From NCBI GenBank assembly GCA_963555705.1, contig OY743177.1:55944096-56008095 (forward strand): a stretch of DNA of 64,000 nt. The letters run 5' to 3'. The notes beneath the pieces were generated by a model. That model saw only the letters and a list, made by a program, of their open reading frames with translations, did no database searches and had not been told where the DNA came from. Source of the stretch: Ligustrum vulgare (taxonomy: Eukaryota > Streptophyta > Magnoliopsida > Lamiales > Oleaceae). The position numbers were made by a program, and so were the translations under genes. Each line of letters starts with the position of its first letter. Within the stretch, counting starts at the first letter, position 1. Below are positions 34,871 to 46,273 of this stretch, one piece after another.

Positions 34871-35004
34871 AATCGATAAATTAGTACAACATTGCTTAAT
34901 ATAGCATGTTATGACATCATGAGCTATGAACAATTTATATAAAGTTCATTATAAATTATATGATTGCACCAATATACTTGTGATATTCCATTAAAGGAAT
35001 AAAT

Positions 35005-35690
35005 ACGCGTTGCACTCTTTTTCCCTTAGCTGAGGTTTTGTCCCATAGGGTTTTCATAACAAGGTTTTTAATGAGGCAACAATTGAGGCGTATTGATGAA
35101 AATTAATGAGAATAATGTACTCTTTTTCCCTTCGCTGAGGTTTTGTCCCACAGGGTTTTCCTAGCAAGGTTTTTGAGGCATCATCATAGCTATCAACAAG
35201 CTATAATTCAGCAACACATTGTTATACTGGAATGATATCAACAAATGAAGAAAATCATAGACATCTTATGAAGAATGTTATACAAGGAGATTTTTATATT
35301 CCAGAAGAAAAATGATATCAATGTTCGAGAAGTTCATGAATACTTGATTACACGCTTCAGGGGGGAGAATCATGCTGTACTCTTTTTCCTTCGTCCAGGT
35401 TTTGTCCTACTAGGTTTTCCTAACAAGGTTTTAACGAGGCAGCGACTGTACTCTTTTTCCTTGATTCAGATTTTATCCCACTGGATTTTATTGACAATGT
35501 TTTAATGAGGCAGTACTTCAGAACTTCAAGATTCAGTACATGATTTGTTCTACTCGAACGTTAGACTCAATGATTCACCATGGCCAACATCAGGGGGAAC
35601 TTCTGTACTCTTTTTCCTTCGCTCAAGTTTTATCTCACTGAATTTTCTTAGCAAGGTTTTAACGAGGTAGACAATTGCAGAATAGGTCAT
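35005..35690 (+). repeat. Repeated 3' region motif (GTACTCTTTTTCCCTTCGCT...AACGAGGCA)
   Basis: A roughly 65-75 bp unit with CTCTTTTTCCCTT, GGTTTTGTCCCA(C/T), GGGTTTTC and CAAGGTTTTTAATGAGGCA occurs about five times upstream of the right LTR. Such motifs occur in the 3' untranslated region of many plant copia-like elements, which suggests the parentage of this non-autonomous copy. Confidence 0.7.
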
Positions 35691-35700
35691 TCAAGGGGAG

Positions 35701-35902
35701 TTTTATAAATATAATAATAAAATATGTGAATGACCAATTACCATTATACCCATGTAAACTTTATATATTACGATTGTCCCATTGTTCCCTCCTATAAATA
35801 GGAGCTATTTCATTTCATTAGGAACATACCTAATGAGAAGTTCTCTCTCATTCTCTCCTATCTCTCTATATTCTCTATTGTTTTTATAATAATTTTACAA
35901 CA
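35701..35902 (+). repeat. Right LTR of the 7.0 kb element
   Basis: The partner of 28926-29127. The initial TG is mutated to TT, the CTATAAATA box is kept, and AAAAT follows. Confidence 0.88.
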
Positions 35903-36086
35903 AAAATCAAAATATACATATACAGTCTACACGCTATAGATAGAGACAGTCCATCATCCGTATCTCATTCCAGATCTCAACTCTCAAGCTCTAAACCTAA
36001 TTACCTCTCATTCATCTCTTCCCGTCGAGTCGCGGTCATTGTTTGATGTTTCCCCCTCCAAATTGTCGATGCCTATCACGTATTTT

Positions 36087-36665
36087 TGTTGGAAATGAAT
36101 GAAAATCCAATCTCCAGCCAAAATCTATTCTCCAGCCATCAGTTTCGAAAATCTGAATGAAAATCAAATCTCCAATCAGTTACTAAAGCCAGCCTTCAGT
36201 TTCAATTTTGTGCACCTGAGTTCCTTCAGTTTCATTTTGTCTTAAATGGAAATTAAGCTACAGTTTTTCAGAATTTAAATTTCAGCAGTTTCACAATTGA
36301 ATGGATATAAAACTGTTTGATGATTTTAACCTATAATTAGTACCCATTCTCGGCTGGAAGAAAAACACAGGCAACAGACAAGTGAAAACCAATATTTAGC
36401 TTCCTCCTCTCTTTCATTTTTCCAGCAAACTTCACCTTTGTTAGTTTCTTCCTTCGCTAAATTTTCTTGAGAGAAAGACACAACTAGTTTGCGGCGGTTA
36501 ACGTAGTACAATGTGAACCGACAACCGATTTTATCCTGGGAATCGAACACGGATCAAAAAACCTCTTGCACCCGGGTGAGGCGGCGAATTCGATTTAAGG
36601 AAACCGTGTAAACACGGGACTTTAGTTTGATTTCATTTCGATTGATTCTCTAATATTTCCAAACA
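36087..36665 (+). repeat. 5' LTR of the copia element
   Basis: Where the right LTR has CCTATAAATAG, this one has CCTATAATTAG (about 36330-36340), so its probable TATA box has one substitution. Confidence 0.88.
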
Positions 36666-37586
36666 AGCTTAAATCGAATTCTCTATTTTGAAATTTTAGA
36701 GAATCTGGTCTTTTTTCTTCCGATTACCGTCTTCAGTTTTCCCCGGCTTGGTTACTGGTTACTTTGTTTTCCTTTTTTTAAGGTCCATGGTTACTGTTTA
36801 AAATTGCAGTACGGTGAAAAAAAAAAAAGGAATTTGGTTTACAGAAAGTTTTCTTTTCCAGCAAAATTTTCTTGCTGTGCATGGGTTTCTTCATGTCTCG
36901 TTTGCATGTATATATTTTGAATGTTTGTCTTTGCATGAGTATATCTTAAAAATGATTTTTTGGATAAAATTTGCTGTAAGTCTATCTGCATGATTTTGAT
37001 TTTGCATGTATATGGATGCATGATTTTTCCTTATATTTGCATGAATTTTGAGTCTGTACCGGTTTCTGCATGAATTGGAAGTAGTGCATGTGGTTTTTAA
37101 ATTATAGCTATGATTGTTTTGCATGATTAAAATCATTTACCAATTCATGAGTACCTCATCATTTTTATTAATTGTTAACCTTTCTTTTAATAATCCCTTC
37201 AATTATTGGTTAATGATTCTCTATTTAAATAATTAAATACTTGTTGTTAAAAAAAAATAAAAAAATGCAGATATGTCTCTATCGGTTTGCATGATGAATT
37301 GGTGGTTTTGCATGCTTTTTTGCCATCTTGCATGGTTTTATAATCAATTGGTAATGATTATCTCATTATTTGTAATGATTGATGACTTTTCCTTTTAATG
37401 ATTAAGTCCAAATATTAGTTAATTATTTCTAATTTATGCTTTAGTTGCTTGACAAAATATTGTTCATATATCTCAATTTCATAGTTCTAAATCTGTTTCT
37501 GACAGAAAATATAGATCTTGAATCTATTTACAATTTATAAAATTTATAATTATTCTAAATTAATTGTTGCTTGTTCTAAGGTATAA
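36666..37586 (+). other. Leader of the copia element
   Basis: Non-coding and AT-rich, with several TTGCATG(A/T) phrases at irregular intervals (36840-37330). The gag start codon follows at 37587. Confidence 0.6.
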
Positions 37587-40500
37587 ATGGCGTCACATGG
37601 ACATGATGATGTGAACAACGGAAGCAACACTGTTGGTACCGGTGTACCAAATCCTACAATGACTGCGGTGAACCCTGTTGAGACCTCGACTACCGTTCCT
37701 CCCGTGGATGGGACACTTGGTGGCGGGATTCCTCATGTTGGAGTGAACCCCACTTTGCCTATGGCTGCGGCCTCGGCAATTCAATTTGGCACAATACCTT
37801 TGCCAGTACCTAGGGCTGCGGCCTTGGTACCTTTGCCATCGTTTCCGGCTCCATTTCCTGTGAATCATGCGATTCGACCGGACAAGTTTGCGGGGACTGA
37901 TTTTAAGACATGGAAGAACAAGATGATTTTTTATCTTACAACTTTGGGCCTTGCACGTTTCCTCACCTAGGATGCCCCTGTTGTGGCTGAAAACGAAACT
38001 GATTTGCATAGGCGTGCTGCTTGGGATGCATGGAAAAGTGCTGATTTTCTGTGCCGCAACTATGTCCTGGATGGCCTACAGAATTCTCTGTATAACGTGT
38101 ATGTGGTAAAGAAATCTGATAAGGAGCTTTGGGAGTCCTTAGAAAAGAAGTACAAGACCGAGGATGCTGGGTCTAAGAAATTCTTAGCCAGTCGGTGCAT
38201 GGACTTCAAAATGGTGGATTCACGTTCAGTGGTGAGCCAAGTGCAGGAGTACCAAGTGCTTTTGCAGGAAATGCATGCTGAGGGTTTGACTATGTCAGAA
38301 TCCCTACAAGTGGCTACTGCTTTTCACAAGCTACCTCCTCAGTGGAAGGCTTTCAAAATCTATTTGCAGCATAAGAGGAAAGAGATGTCTTTCGAGGATT
38401 TAATTATCAAGCTGCGGATTGAGGAGGATAACAAATTGGCTGAACGTAAATCAGAGAATTCTTACTCTGAAAAGGCTAATGTACTGGAGCACGGCCAGAG
38501 TTCTGGTACCAAGAAAGGTCAATCTTTTAAAGCCAAGCAGGGTAATGGGAATCGAAATGATAAAAAGCAGGCCATGAAAGGGTCTCAGTTGAAGCCTACT
38601 GGTGGGGTAGGAAAGAAGGCCAAGTTCCAGTTCAATGGAAAGTGCTTCAATTGTGATAAAGTTGGGCACCGATCAGCAAACTGCTGCCAGCCTCGGAGGG
38701 ATAACAAGCAGCGTCCTCAAGCTAATATGGTTGGAAATGAGAGAGATCATCTCTCAAATGACATGTCTGACCTAAACCTTACAGCGGTGATTAGTGAGGT
38801 TAACTTGGTGGGATCTAACCCAAAGGAGTGGTGGCTGGACACTGGGGCCACTTGCCATGTCTGGTCCAACATGAGCATGTTCACTACTTTTACACCAGTT
38901 ACAAATGGTGAAAAATTGTTCATGGGAAACTCCGCAACATCTGAAGTGCTGGGTAAAGGCAAGGTGATCCTGAAGATAACCTCTGGTAGAGAGCTTACTC
39001 TGACCAATGTGCTGTATGTGCCAGAGATTTGCAAGAATCTGGTTTCTGGGTCTCTTCTGAGTAAGAATGGTTTCCGCATGGTCATTGAAGCGGACAAGCT
39101 GGTGATTACCAAGATAGGAGTTTATGTTGGGAAAGGCAATATGACTGATGGCCTATTTAAATTAAATGTAATTGCTGTAATCCCAACTATTTTGAATAAT
39201 GAGAAAAATCCTTCTGTTTACTTGCTTGAGTCCCCTAATCTGTGGCATGGTAGATTAGGTCACGTAAATTATAATGCAATTCGTAGGCTAAGCAAGCTAA
39301 ACTACTTGCCTAGGTTTCAAATTGATTCGAATCATAAATGTGAAACCTGCGTTGAGGCAAAGCTTACAAGGTCTTCGTTTCATAGTATTGAAAGAAGTAC
39401 CGAGCCGTTGGGACTAGTCCACAGTGATGTGTGTGACTTGAAATTTGTCCAAACCAGAGGCGGCAATAAGTATTTTATTACTTTTTTCGACGATAGCATG
39501 AGATACTATTATGTGTACTTGCTTAAAAGTAAAGACGAAGCTATCGAAAAATTCATTCTTTATAAGAATGAAGTTGAAAATCAACTTAGCAAGAAAATAA
39601 AGGTGTTGTGAAGTGATCTTGGTGGTGAATATGAATCACCATTTGGTGAATTTTGTGCTAAACATGGTATAATTCACCAAACCACTGCACCTTATTCACC
39701 TCAGCAAAAGGAGTCGCTGAGCGTAAGAATCGAACTTTAAAAGAAATGATGAATGCTATGTTGATTAGTTCTGGATTACCACAGAACACGTGGGGAGAAG
39801 CTATTCTTTCTGCGAATTACATTTTGAATAAAGTGTTAAGAAAGAATATGGATAAGACTCCGTATGAACATTGGACAGGCCGAACACCTTCGTATAAATA
39901 CTTACGAATGTGGGGGTGTCTTGCGAAGGTCGCAGTGCCTCCTCCCAAGAAGGTCAAGATTGGACCTAAGACAGTTGACTGTGTGTTCATTGGTTATGCA
40001 CAAAATAGTAGTGCATATAGGTTTCTTGTGCATTATTCGAATGTACCTGATATTGATCAAAACACGATCATGGAGTCTAGGAATGCACAATTTTTTGAGA
40101 ATATATTTCCTTGTAAATCTCCTAAACAGTTAACTCCTATTAAACGGACTATGGAATCTTCTGCTTCTGGCAGCAGTAAAGATCCAGTTGAAGAAGGTGA
40201 GGATGAGCCTAGATGGAGTAAAAGGACCAAAACTTCTAAGAATTTTGGCCCTGACTTTCTCACATATTTGATGGAAAATGATCTTCAAAGCTATAAAGAA
40301 GCTATATCTTCTCCCGATGGTCATCTTTGGAAAGAAGCCATCAAGAGTGAAATTGATTCTATCATACAGAATCATACCTGGGAATTAGTAGATCTTCCAC
40401 CTGGTTGTAAGCCTTTGGGCTACAAGTGGATCTTCAAGAAGAAGATGAAAGCGGATGGATCCGTTGATAAATATAAAGCTCGGCTAGTAATCAAAGGTTA

Positions 40501-41854
40501 TAAGCAAAAAGAAGGCTTAGATTACTTTGATACTTATTCTCCTGTGTCGAGAATAACTTCTATCTGGATGATAATTGCTATTGCAGCCTTGCGAAATCTG
40601 GAAATACATCAGATGGATGTAAAAACAGCTTTCCTAAATGGAGATTTGAATGAAGAAATCTACATGGAGCAGCCAGAGGGGTTTTTCGGCTCCAGGTCAA
40701 GAAAGGAAAGTCTGTAGACTGGTTAAATCGCTTTATGGATTAAAGCAAGCACCGTAGCAATGGCATGAGAAGTTTGATAATACTATGCTTTCTAGTGACT
40801 TTAGAATCAACGAGTGCGACAAGTGTGTATATGTTAAGGACACTAATGATGGATATGTCATATTGTGTCTGTATGTCGATGACATGCTCATTGTTGGCAG
40901 CTCTGATAAGATTATCAAAGCCACTAAGAGTATGTTAAACTCAAAGTTTGACATGAAAGATATGGGTCTCGCGGATGTCATTTGGGAGTAAAAATTACTC
41001 GAACTCCGAATGGACTTGTGTTATCTCAATCTCATTATATTGATAAGATACTAGACAAGTTCAACAAATCAGATACCACTGTGGCCAGGACTCCAGTGGA
41101 TTTAAGTCTCCATTTATCCAAGAATACTGGTGATGGCGTGTCACAGTTAGAATATTCTAGGATAATAGGGAGTTTAATGTATTTAATGACTTGTACGAGA
41201 CCGGACATAGCATACTCAGTTAGTAGACTGAGTCGCTACACGAGTAACCCAGGTGCTATCCATTGGAAAGCTATTTTCAGGGTGTTACATTATTTGAGGT
41301 ACACTCGTGATTTTGGACTGCATTATTCTAGATACCCTGCAGTAATCGAAGGGTATGTTGATGCAAATTGGATATCAGATATGTCTAACTCCAAGTCTAC
41401 TAGTGGATATGTCTTCACTCTTGGTGGTGCAGCTATCTCTTGGAAATCTTCCAAACAAGTTTGCATCGCAAGATCTACAATGGAATCAGAATTTATCGCG
41501 TTGGATAAAGCAGCTGAGGAAGCAGAGTGGCTTCGACAGTTTGTTGAGGATATTTCAAGATGGTCAAAGTCTGTTCCTCCAATTTGTGTTTATTGCGATA
41601 ACTAATCAGAAATTGGCAGGGCACAGAGCAATATGTATAATGGTAAGTCTCGACATATTTGGAGACGACATAATACCATTCGACAACTACTCTCACAAGG
41701 TATTATCACTCTAGACTATGTGAAGTCAAAGGATAATATTGCGGATCCGCTAACCAAAGGGTTAACTCGAGTACTAGTTGTCAAAGCATCGAGGGGTATG
41801 GGCTTGCAGCCTATGACGTTGAAAGGTGTCATGGTGGAAACCCAACCTAGCTGA
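37587..41854 (+). pseudogene. copia gag-pol polyprotein gene, degraded
   Basis: ATG 37587 opens a Pro/Val-rich N-terminus and then a UBN2-type gag (KFAGTDFKTWKNKMIFYL...ELWESLEKKYKTEDAGSKKF). A CCHC zinc knuckle CFNCDKVGHRSANC (about 38643-38684) and the protease motif WWLDTGATCH (about 38830) follow. Integrase starts with WHGRLGHVNYNAI and CETCVEAK. RT contains WIFKKKMKADG, KTAFLNGDLNEEIYMEQPEG and LCLYVDDMLIVGS. RNase H has [19 protein letters not shown] and KSKDNIADPLTKGL. Breaks: TAG 37968, TGA 39609, a 1-bp loss near 39708, a frameshift near 40685, TAG 40755, a 1-bp loss near 40985 and TAA 41603. All catalytic motifs of RT and RNase H remain readable, but no complete polyprotein can be made. 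Confidence 0.92.
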
Positions 41855-42378
41855 ATGGAGATCCCAGGATCTAGGTTCAAAGGAACAACTAAACCATGTA
41901 TATATGTGTAAATCACTAAGAAGGTTCTCCTTCTACTCATTCCTATGGTGCTTACAGTGATTGAAAAGGTGCAGGTTAAGCTATGCTTTTAATAACTCTT
42001 AAGCGTGGTGGTGAAACACTGAATTAAGAGGTCACCTATGTGAGTGTGAAGTGGGGCCGCTTCTATAAGGATTGGGAAGGCTACATCCTTGATCAAACAC
42101 TTGCAGAACCAAGCGATGTGTTCATGGCCAAAACGAACAAAACTTTGAGAACTACGCTGTGTCTAGAATGATCATGTGTGAGGTCTATTGTCTTGGTTTA
42201 CACAAATGGTGAAACAGTTCAAGATATCAGATCCACTGGTTTGCTAGTAATACCCAATAGGTTTCACAAGGGAAGGTTCAAAGCTAAACGCTACCTATCC
42301 TATGCAGGATTGATTCGTCTTACTCTCTCTTTCTCTTTGAGACTTTGATTTCCGCAAATTTTCATTCATGTGGGGGAT

Positions 42379-42898
42379 TGTTGGAAATGAATGAAAATCT
42401 AATCTCCAATCAGTTACGAAAGCCAGCCTTCAGTTTCAATTTTGTGCACCTGAGTTCCTTCAGTTTCATTTTGTCTTAAATGGAAATTAAGCTACAGTTT
42501 TTCAGAATTTAAATTTTAGCAGTTTCACAATTGAATGGATATAAAACTGCTTGATGATTTTAACCTATAAATAGTACCCATTCTCGGTTGGAAGAAAAAC
42601 ACTGGCAACAGACAAGTGAAAACCAATATTTAGCTTCCTCCTCTCTTTCATTTTTCCAGCAAACTTCACCTTTGTTAGTTTCTTCCTTCGCTAAATTTTC
42701 TTGAGAGAAAGACACAGCAGTTTGCGGCAGTTAACGTAGTGCAACGTGAACTGAAAACCGATTTTATCCTGGGAATCGAACACCGATCAAAAAACCTCTT
42801 GCACACCGGTGAGGCGGTGACTTCGATTTAAAAAAACCGTGTAAACACGGGACTTCGATTTAATTTCATTTCGATTGATTCTCTAATATTTCCAAACA
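42379..42898 (+). repeat. 3' LTR of the copia element
   Basis: Keeps a good TATA box (CTATAAATA, 42565-42573). It is followed by the target duplication ATTTT. Confidence 0.88.
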
Positions 42899-42903
42899 AT
42901 TTT

Positions 42904-43309
42904 TACTTGCAAATTTTTGAAGATCGGGACAGTACAGTCCATAGACCGCTTCAAGGCTTTGAGCTGGCGAAAAAATCTGCAAATGCTTGCCAAACTTCAT
43001 TTTGTGGAATTTTATTGATTTTTGTTTATTGCCCCTACTTCTAATTTTATTCTTTTTTCCGCTAAGGAATTTTAAGAAGGGAAAGATATAATATTAACAC
43101 AGTCATTACATGAATAATAATCATTTTGTTTAATCTACATTCAGAAAATGGCAAAAAAATAAAACTCAACCTGTTGAAAAAATTAATTGGGATAATTAGA
43201 AAAAATCAAGTAATTATTGTGAGGAAGACTTCCACATGTGCGTGCGTATAGATTCTTATTGCTTTAATCATTTCAATTAACTACTGAGAGTTTATTTAAC
43301 GCGTTTTAA
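42904..43309. other. Host DNA right of the copia insertion; no gene recognised
   Basis: Joined with 35908-36086, this is the pre-insertion sequence. The left part is CT-rich (CTCATTCATCTCTTCCCGTC), like a 5' UTR, but no coding exon is recognisable on either side. Confidence 0.4.
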
Positions 43310-44535
43310 TTAGTTTTCAAACCTCAACCCGACTGGGACTTGATTGAATTGGATTGAATTGGGTTGGATTTAAAAAAACAATTGGCTCGAGTTGAGTTGA
43401 TTTTTTATCAACTCGATTAGGGATGAACACGGTTTGATTTGGACGATTTATTGCAAAATCTCAAATCAAACCGTTTAAAACGGTTTGAAATTTTTTCAAA
43501 CCAAATTAAACCATTTCATTTCCTAAATCAAACCAAACCATTTTTTGCGTTGGTGCGGTTTGCAATCAAATAAATTAGTAGATTTCAAACTAAGTCACAT
43601 TCTTGTACGATAATGTAAGAATGAATGAATGATTAATCTACCAATAGCAAGGATCAAAGATTTCGTAATCGATACACTACATTAAGTAAATGATTAACAC
43701 CAACTTTGTGATCGATAATTAAGAAATACCTTCAACCATTACGTAGATTATGTCCAAATGTGTTCTTGAATTTTTTTGAAAATGCAACTCACATTAGCAA
43801 GAGGATTATTCCAACAAATTGCAATTACAAATTCACTTAAATAAAAGACAATACATTATGTTACTGGAAGAGTATTTCTTCTTTTCAGTATACTATAAAT
43901 ATGTGTCATAATGAATTCTCTTATAATTTGTTTATAAAGTTTTTCAATGGAAACTGCATAACACATTTTAACTTTTTTGCAATATTCAATAGTTCTAGTT
44001 GAAAATGAAGTTGAACTACTTATAAGAGGATCAAACAGGCATAGATTAGCGCATAACTTTATTCCTAAAAAATCTCACATTTTTTACAATTGACAGAGGG
44101 TAGAAATCTTTAAAGAACACGTCCAAATTTTGATAAGAGTAATTCTATAATTCATTTCTACTGGAAAAAGAAATCAATAAAGCACACAAAATGAATTAAA
44201 TGTTTCAATAACAATTTGAATTTGATAAGTTATTCTCGCACTCATTTTTTATAATTTATTTAAAATTTGGCGGGTTGCTATTTCGACAATTGAAACCTAA
44301 ACCAAACCGTTTATAGTGATTTGAAATTTTTCCAAATTAAACAAAATAATTTTTCGCTGAAATCGAATCAAACTATTTGTTACGGTTTGATTCAGTTTAG
44401 CGAGTTGCCGATTTATTTGTTCACCCTAAATCTGACCAAGTTGGGTTGGGTTGGGTTGGGTTCGAATTGGATACAAATTCGACCCAACCCGACCCGACCC
44501 GACCCATCCCAACTCAACCCACACCCACCTTAGAA
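43310..44535. mobile_element. Old GGGTTGGG-type hAT-like element hosting a second element
   Basis: Left part AACCCGACTGGGACTTGATT with TTGGGTTGG, right part GGGTTGGGTTGGG and GACCCGACCCGACCC. These are the same subterminal motifs as in the elements at 50168-50686 and 59934-63619. Exact ends and target duplication are not clear. An inner element splits it at 43418-44428. Confidence 0.5.
43418..44428. mobile_element. Non-autonomous hAT element nested in the GGGTTGGG element
   Basis: Starts TAGGGATGAACACGGTTTGA and ends TTTGTTCACCCTA, giving an inverted terminal repeat TAGGG(A)TGAACA. The flanking 8-mers AACTCGAT and AATCTGAC are only partly alike. Ends and subterminal CGGTTTGATTTGG match the hAT at 60081-63194, so it is probably a deletion derivative of that family. 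No transposase ORF. Confidence 0.65.
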
Positions 44536-45344
44536 GATATAAGGTACAATGCATTGAATATGCGTTGAAGTTTATTACACGTTTTCTTCTTTAATCATTT
44601 CGAGATCAACTCGCCAAAACTATTTCGATCCCAAGTGAGTTAACCCTTTGGATATGCAGCACATCGTCCTCTTTGGCTTCACAATAACCCTATAATTACC
44701 ACAATTTACAGCTGTAGACCAACTGAAATGACAAATGCAAGCAACTTAATTCTTATTTTTAACAGATTTAAATGAAATACACAAATTAGTTTCATAACTC
44801 TGATTAAATCGTTATACTGTATTCTATTCTATTATAACTCCAATTGAAATAAAAATAAATAAGCCATGTGAACTCGAGATAAGTGTACTCCACATAATTT
44901 CGAAATGCCTTCTCTTTTGATTAGGAGTAGATATCCAAGGAACGGACGGCAATAAAGTCTAGAAATTTAAACCAAAAAGGGTGACAAGATTATGTTATTT
45001 TAGCTTAAATAAACTAGGGGCCAAGGATTAATTTATTGAAAATATCTGACAATGACATTAAAATATATTCAGGAAAATAATTACGATAAAACAATGTTAG
45101 GAGGGACATTATCAAATCCAAGCGGTGATCTTTATCAAAAATCTCAAAAGAATGTTACAACGAAAAACAAGAACAATGTTCAATAAATTTAAAATTACTC
45201 CAACAATCTTTTTTTCATCGATCAAGCGTTCCCATATCAATCAAAATATCTAGTAAAACCAAAAATTTAAAATCACATCAAACAATATTAAAAATATTTA
45301 ATGTTCATTTCTCCAATCAATACGTAGGAAAAAAAAATGATAAG
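44536..45344. other. Gene-free AT-rich stretch
   Basis: No credible ORF, RNA gene or repeat boundary was found. Confidence 0.5.
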
Positions 45345-45458
45345 AATGTCGATTTGAATGGAGGAATGAATGAAGACTATATTTATATTAGTATCTGATA
45401 ATGCTTTGCAAGTCTAAATAATATCGCCTTATGATCAAAGATTAGCCTAAGCTGACAC

Positions 45459-46066
45459 TCAGTGACGGACGCAGACATTTTGTAGTAGGTGGCACGGTTT
45501 ACGATAGGCAGCGTCTCCAAATTATTATTTTTTTTTTTTTTAGGAAAAGATCGAAAATAACGATAAAATTCAAATTCACAAAAGACAATGTACTAAATAA
45601 TATGCAATATAACAAATATACTAAATTATTTTCAGTAAGATCTACGTTATAATTCAAAAGAAATTGACATATTATATCGCAGTAAACAATCAATTAACAT
45701 ATTCAAATTTCAATCAATTATGTTCCGTTTATTGCAGATTAAAATTAGGTTTTGATAAAAGTTGATGAGATGTGTGGTTGAAAAGTTGTGGGTTCCATGA
45801 AATTTGTGGTTAAGATTGTTGACTTTGACCAAGATTAAAATCTAGATTTTAATTGGTACCAAAAAGATGCTATATTTACTGAGTACATGCTACAATCTTT
45901 TACATATATTTCATCTAAAACAATCTATTCAATGCGTATAAATTTCAATTATTCAAAGTCCAAACATTACCTCCATTAAAAAAAAGAAAGAAAGAAAGAA
46001 AGAAAGAAAAAAATTTAAACTTCAAAATTGGAGGGTCACCCAGGACCCCCCTCTCTCTCAGCCAGT
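45459..46066. mobile_element. Non-autonomous hAT-like insertion (608 bp)
   Basis: Flanked by GCTGACAC at 45451-45458 and 46067-46074. Copy A has a single, diverged counterpart (CCGACACCAAACCTC). The left end reads TCAGTGACGGACGCAG, the right end CTCAGCCAGT, so the inverted termini are imperfect. A (AAAG)n tract lies at about 45980-46010. No transposase. Confidence 0.7.
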
Positions 46067-46273
46067 GCTGACACCAAACCTGGAATAAAAGATCAAGTCC
46101 GGTAAAGGTAAAACTTTTACCACAACTTTTCAAACTTAATCTCAACAATTTAACTTTTCAAACATTTTAAAATCACACATTCATAAAAAAGTTAAAATAA
46201 AAAACTACAAAAATTAAAATTTTTCACATTACCAAATAGACTCTTAGATGCATGTACAATTTTAGCTCATCCT

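Larger units (their letters stand above)
28926..35902 (+). mobile_element. LTR retrotransposon with 202-bp LTRs, no recognisable pol, carrying captured genes in antisense
   Basis: Terminal repeats 28926-29127 and 35701-35902 are both 202 bp and begin TGTTATAAATA (TTTTATAAATA on the right), ending TTTTACAACA. They are flanked by AAAAT at 28921-28925 and 35903-35907. A PBS-like TATCAGCACGAG follows the left LTR and a purine tract (AAGGGGAG) precedes the right one, giving plus orientation. Nine or so differences between the LTRs suggest an older insertion than the Tat copy. The 6.6 kb interior has no RT, integrase or protease. It holds a GC-richer leader, a 755-bp tandem duplication, an antisense LOG relic, an antisense intact ORF and repeated 3' motifs. 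It is therefore non-autonomous. Confidence 0.88.
36087..42898 (+). mobile_element. Ty1/copia LTR retrotransposon
   Basis: LTRs 36087-36665 (579 bp) and 42379-42898 (520 bp) start TGTTGGAAATGAATG and end TTCCAAACA. They are flanked by ATTTT (36082-36086 and 42899-42903). A polypurine tract GTGGGGGA precedes the right LTR. The 59-bp length difference is one segment bounded by a direct repeat (GAATGAAAATC..AATCTCC) present once in the right LTR and twice in the left. The coding order gag, protease, integrase, reverse transcriptase, RNase H defines copia. No canonical primer-binding site is visible after the left LTR. Confidence 0.93.
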
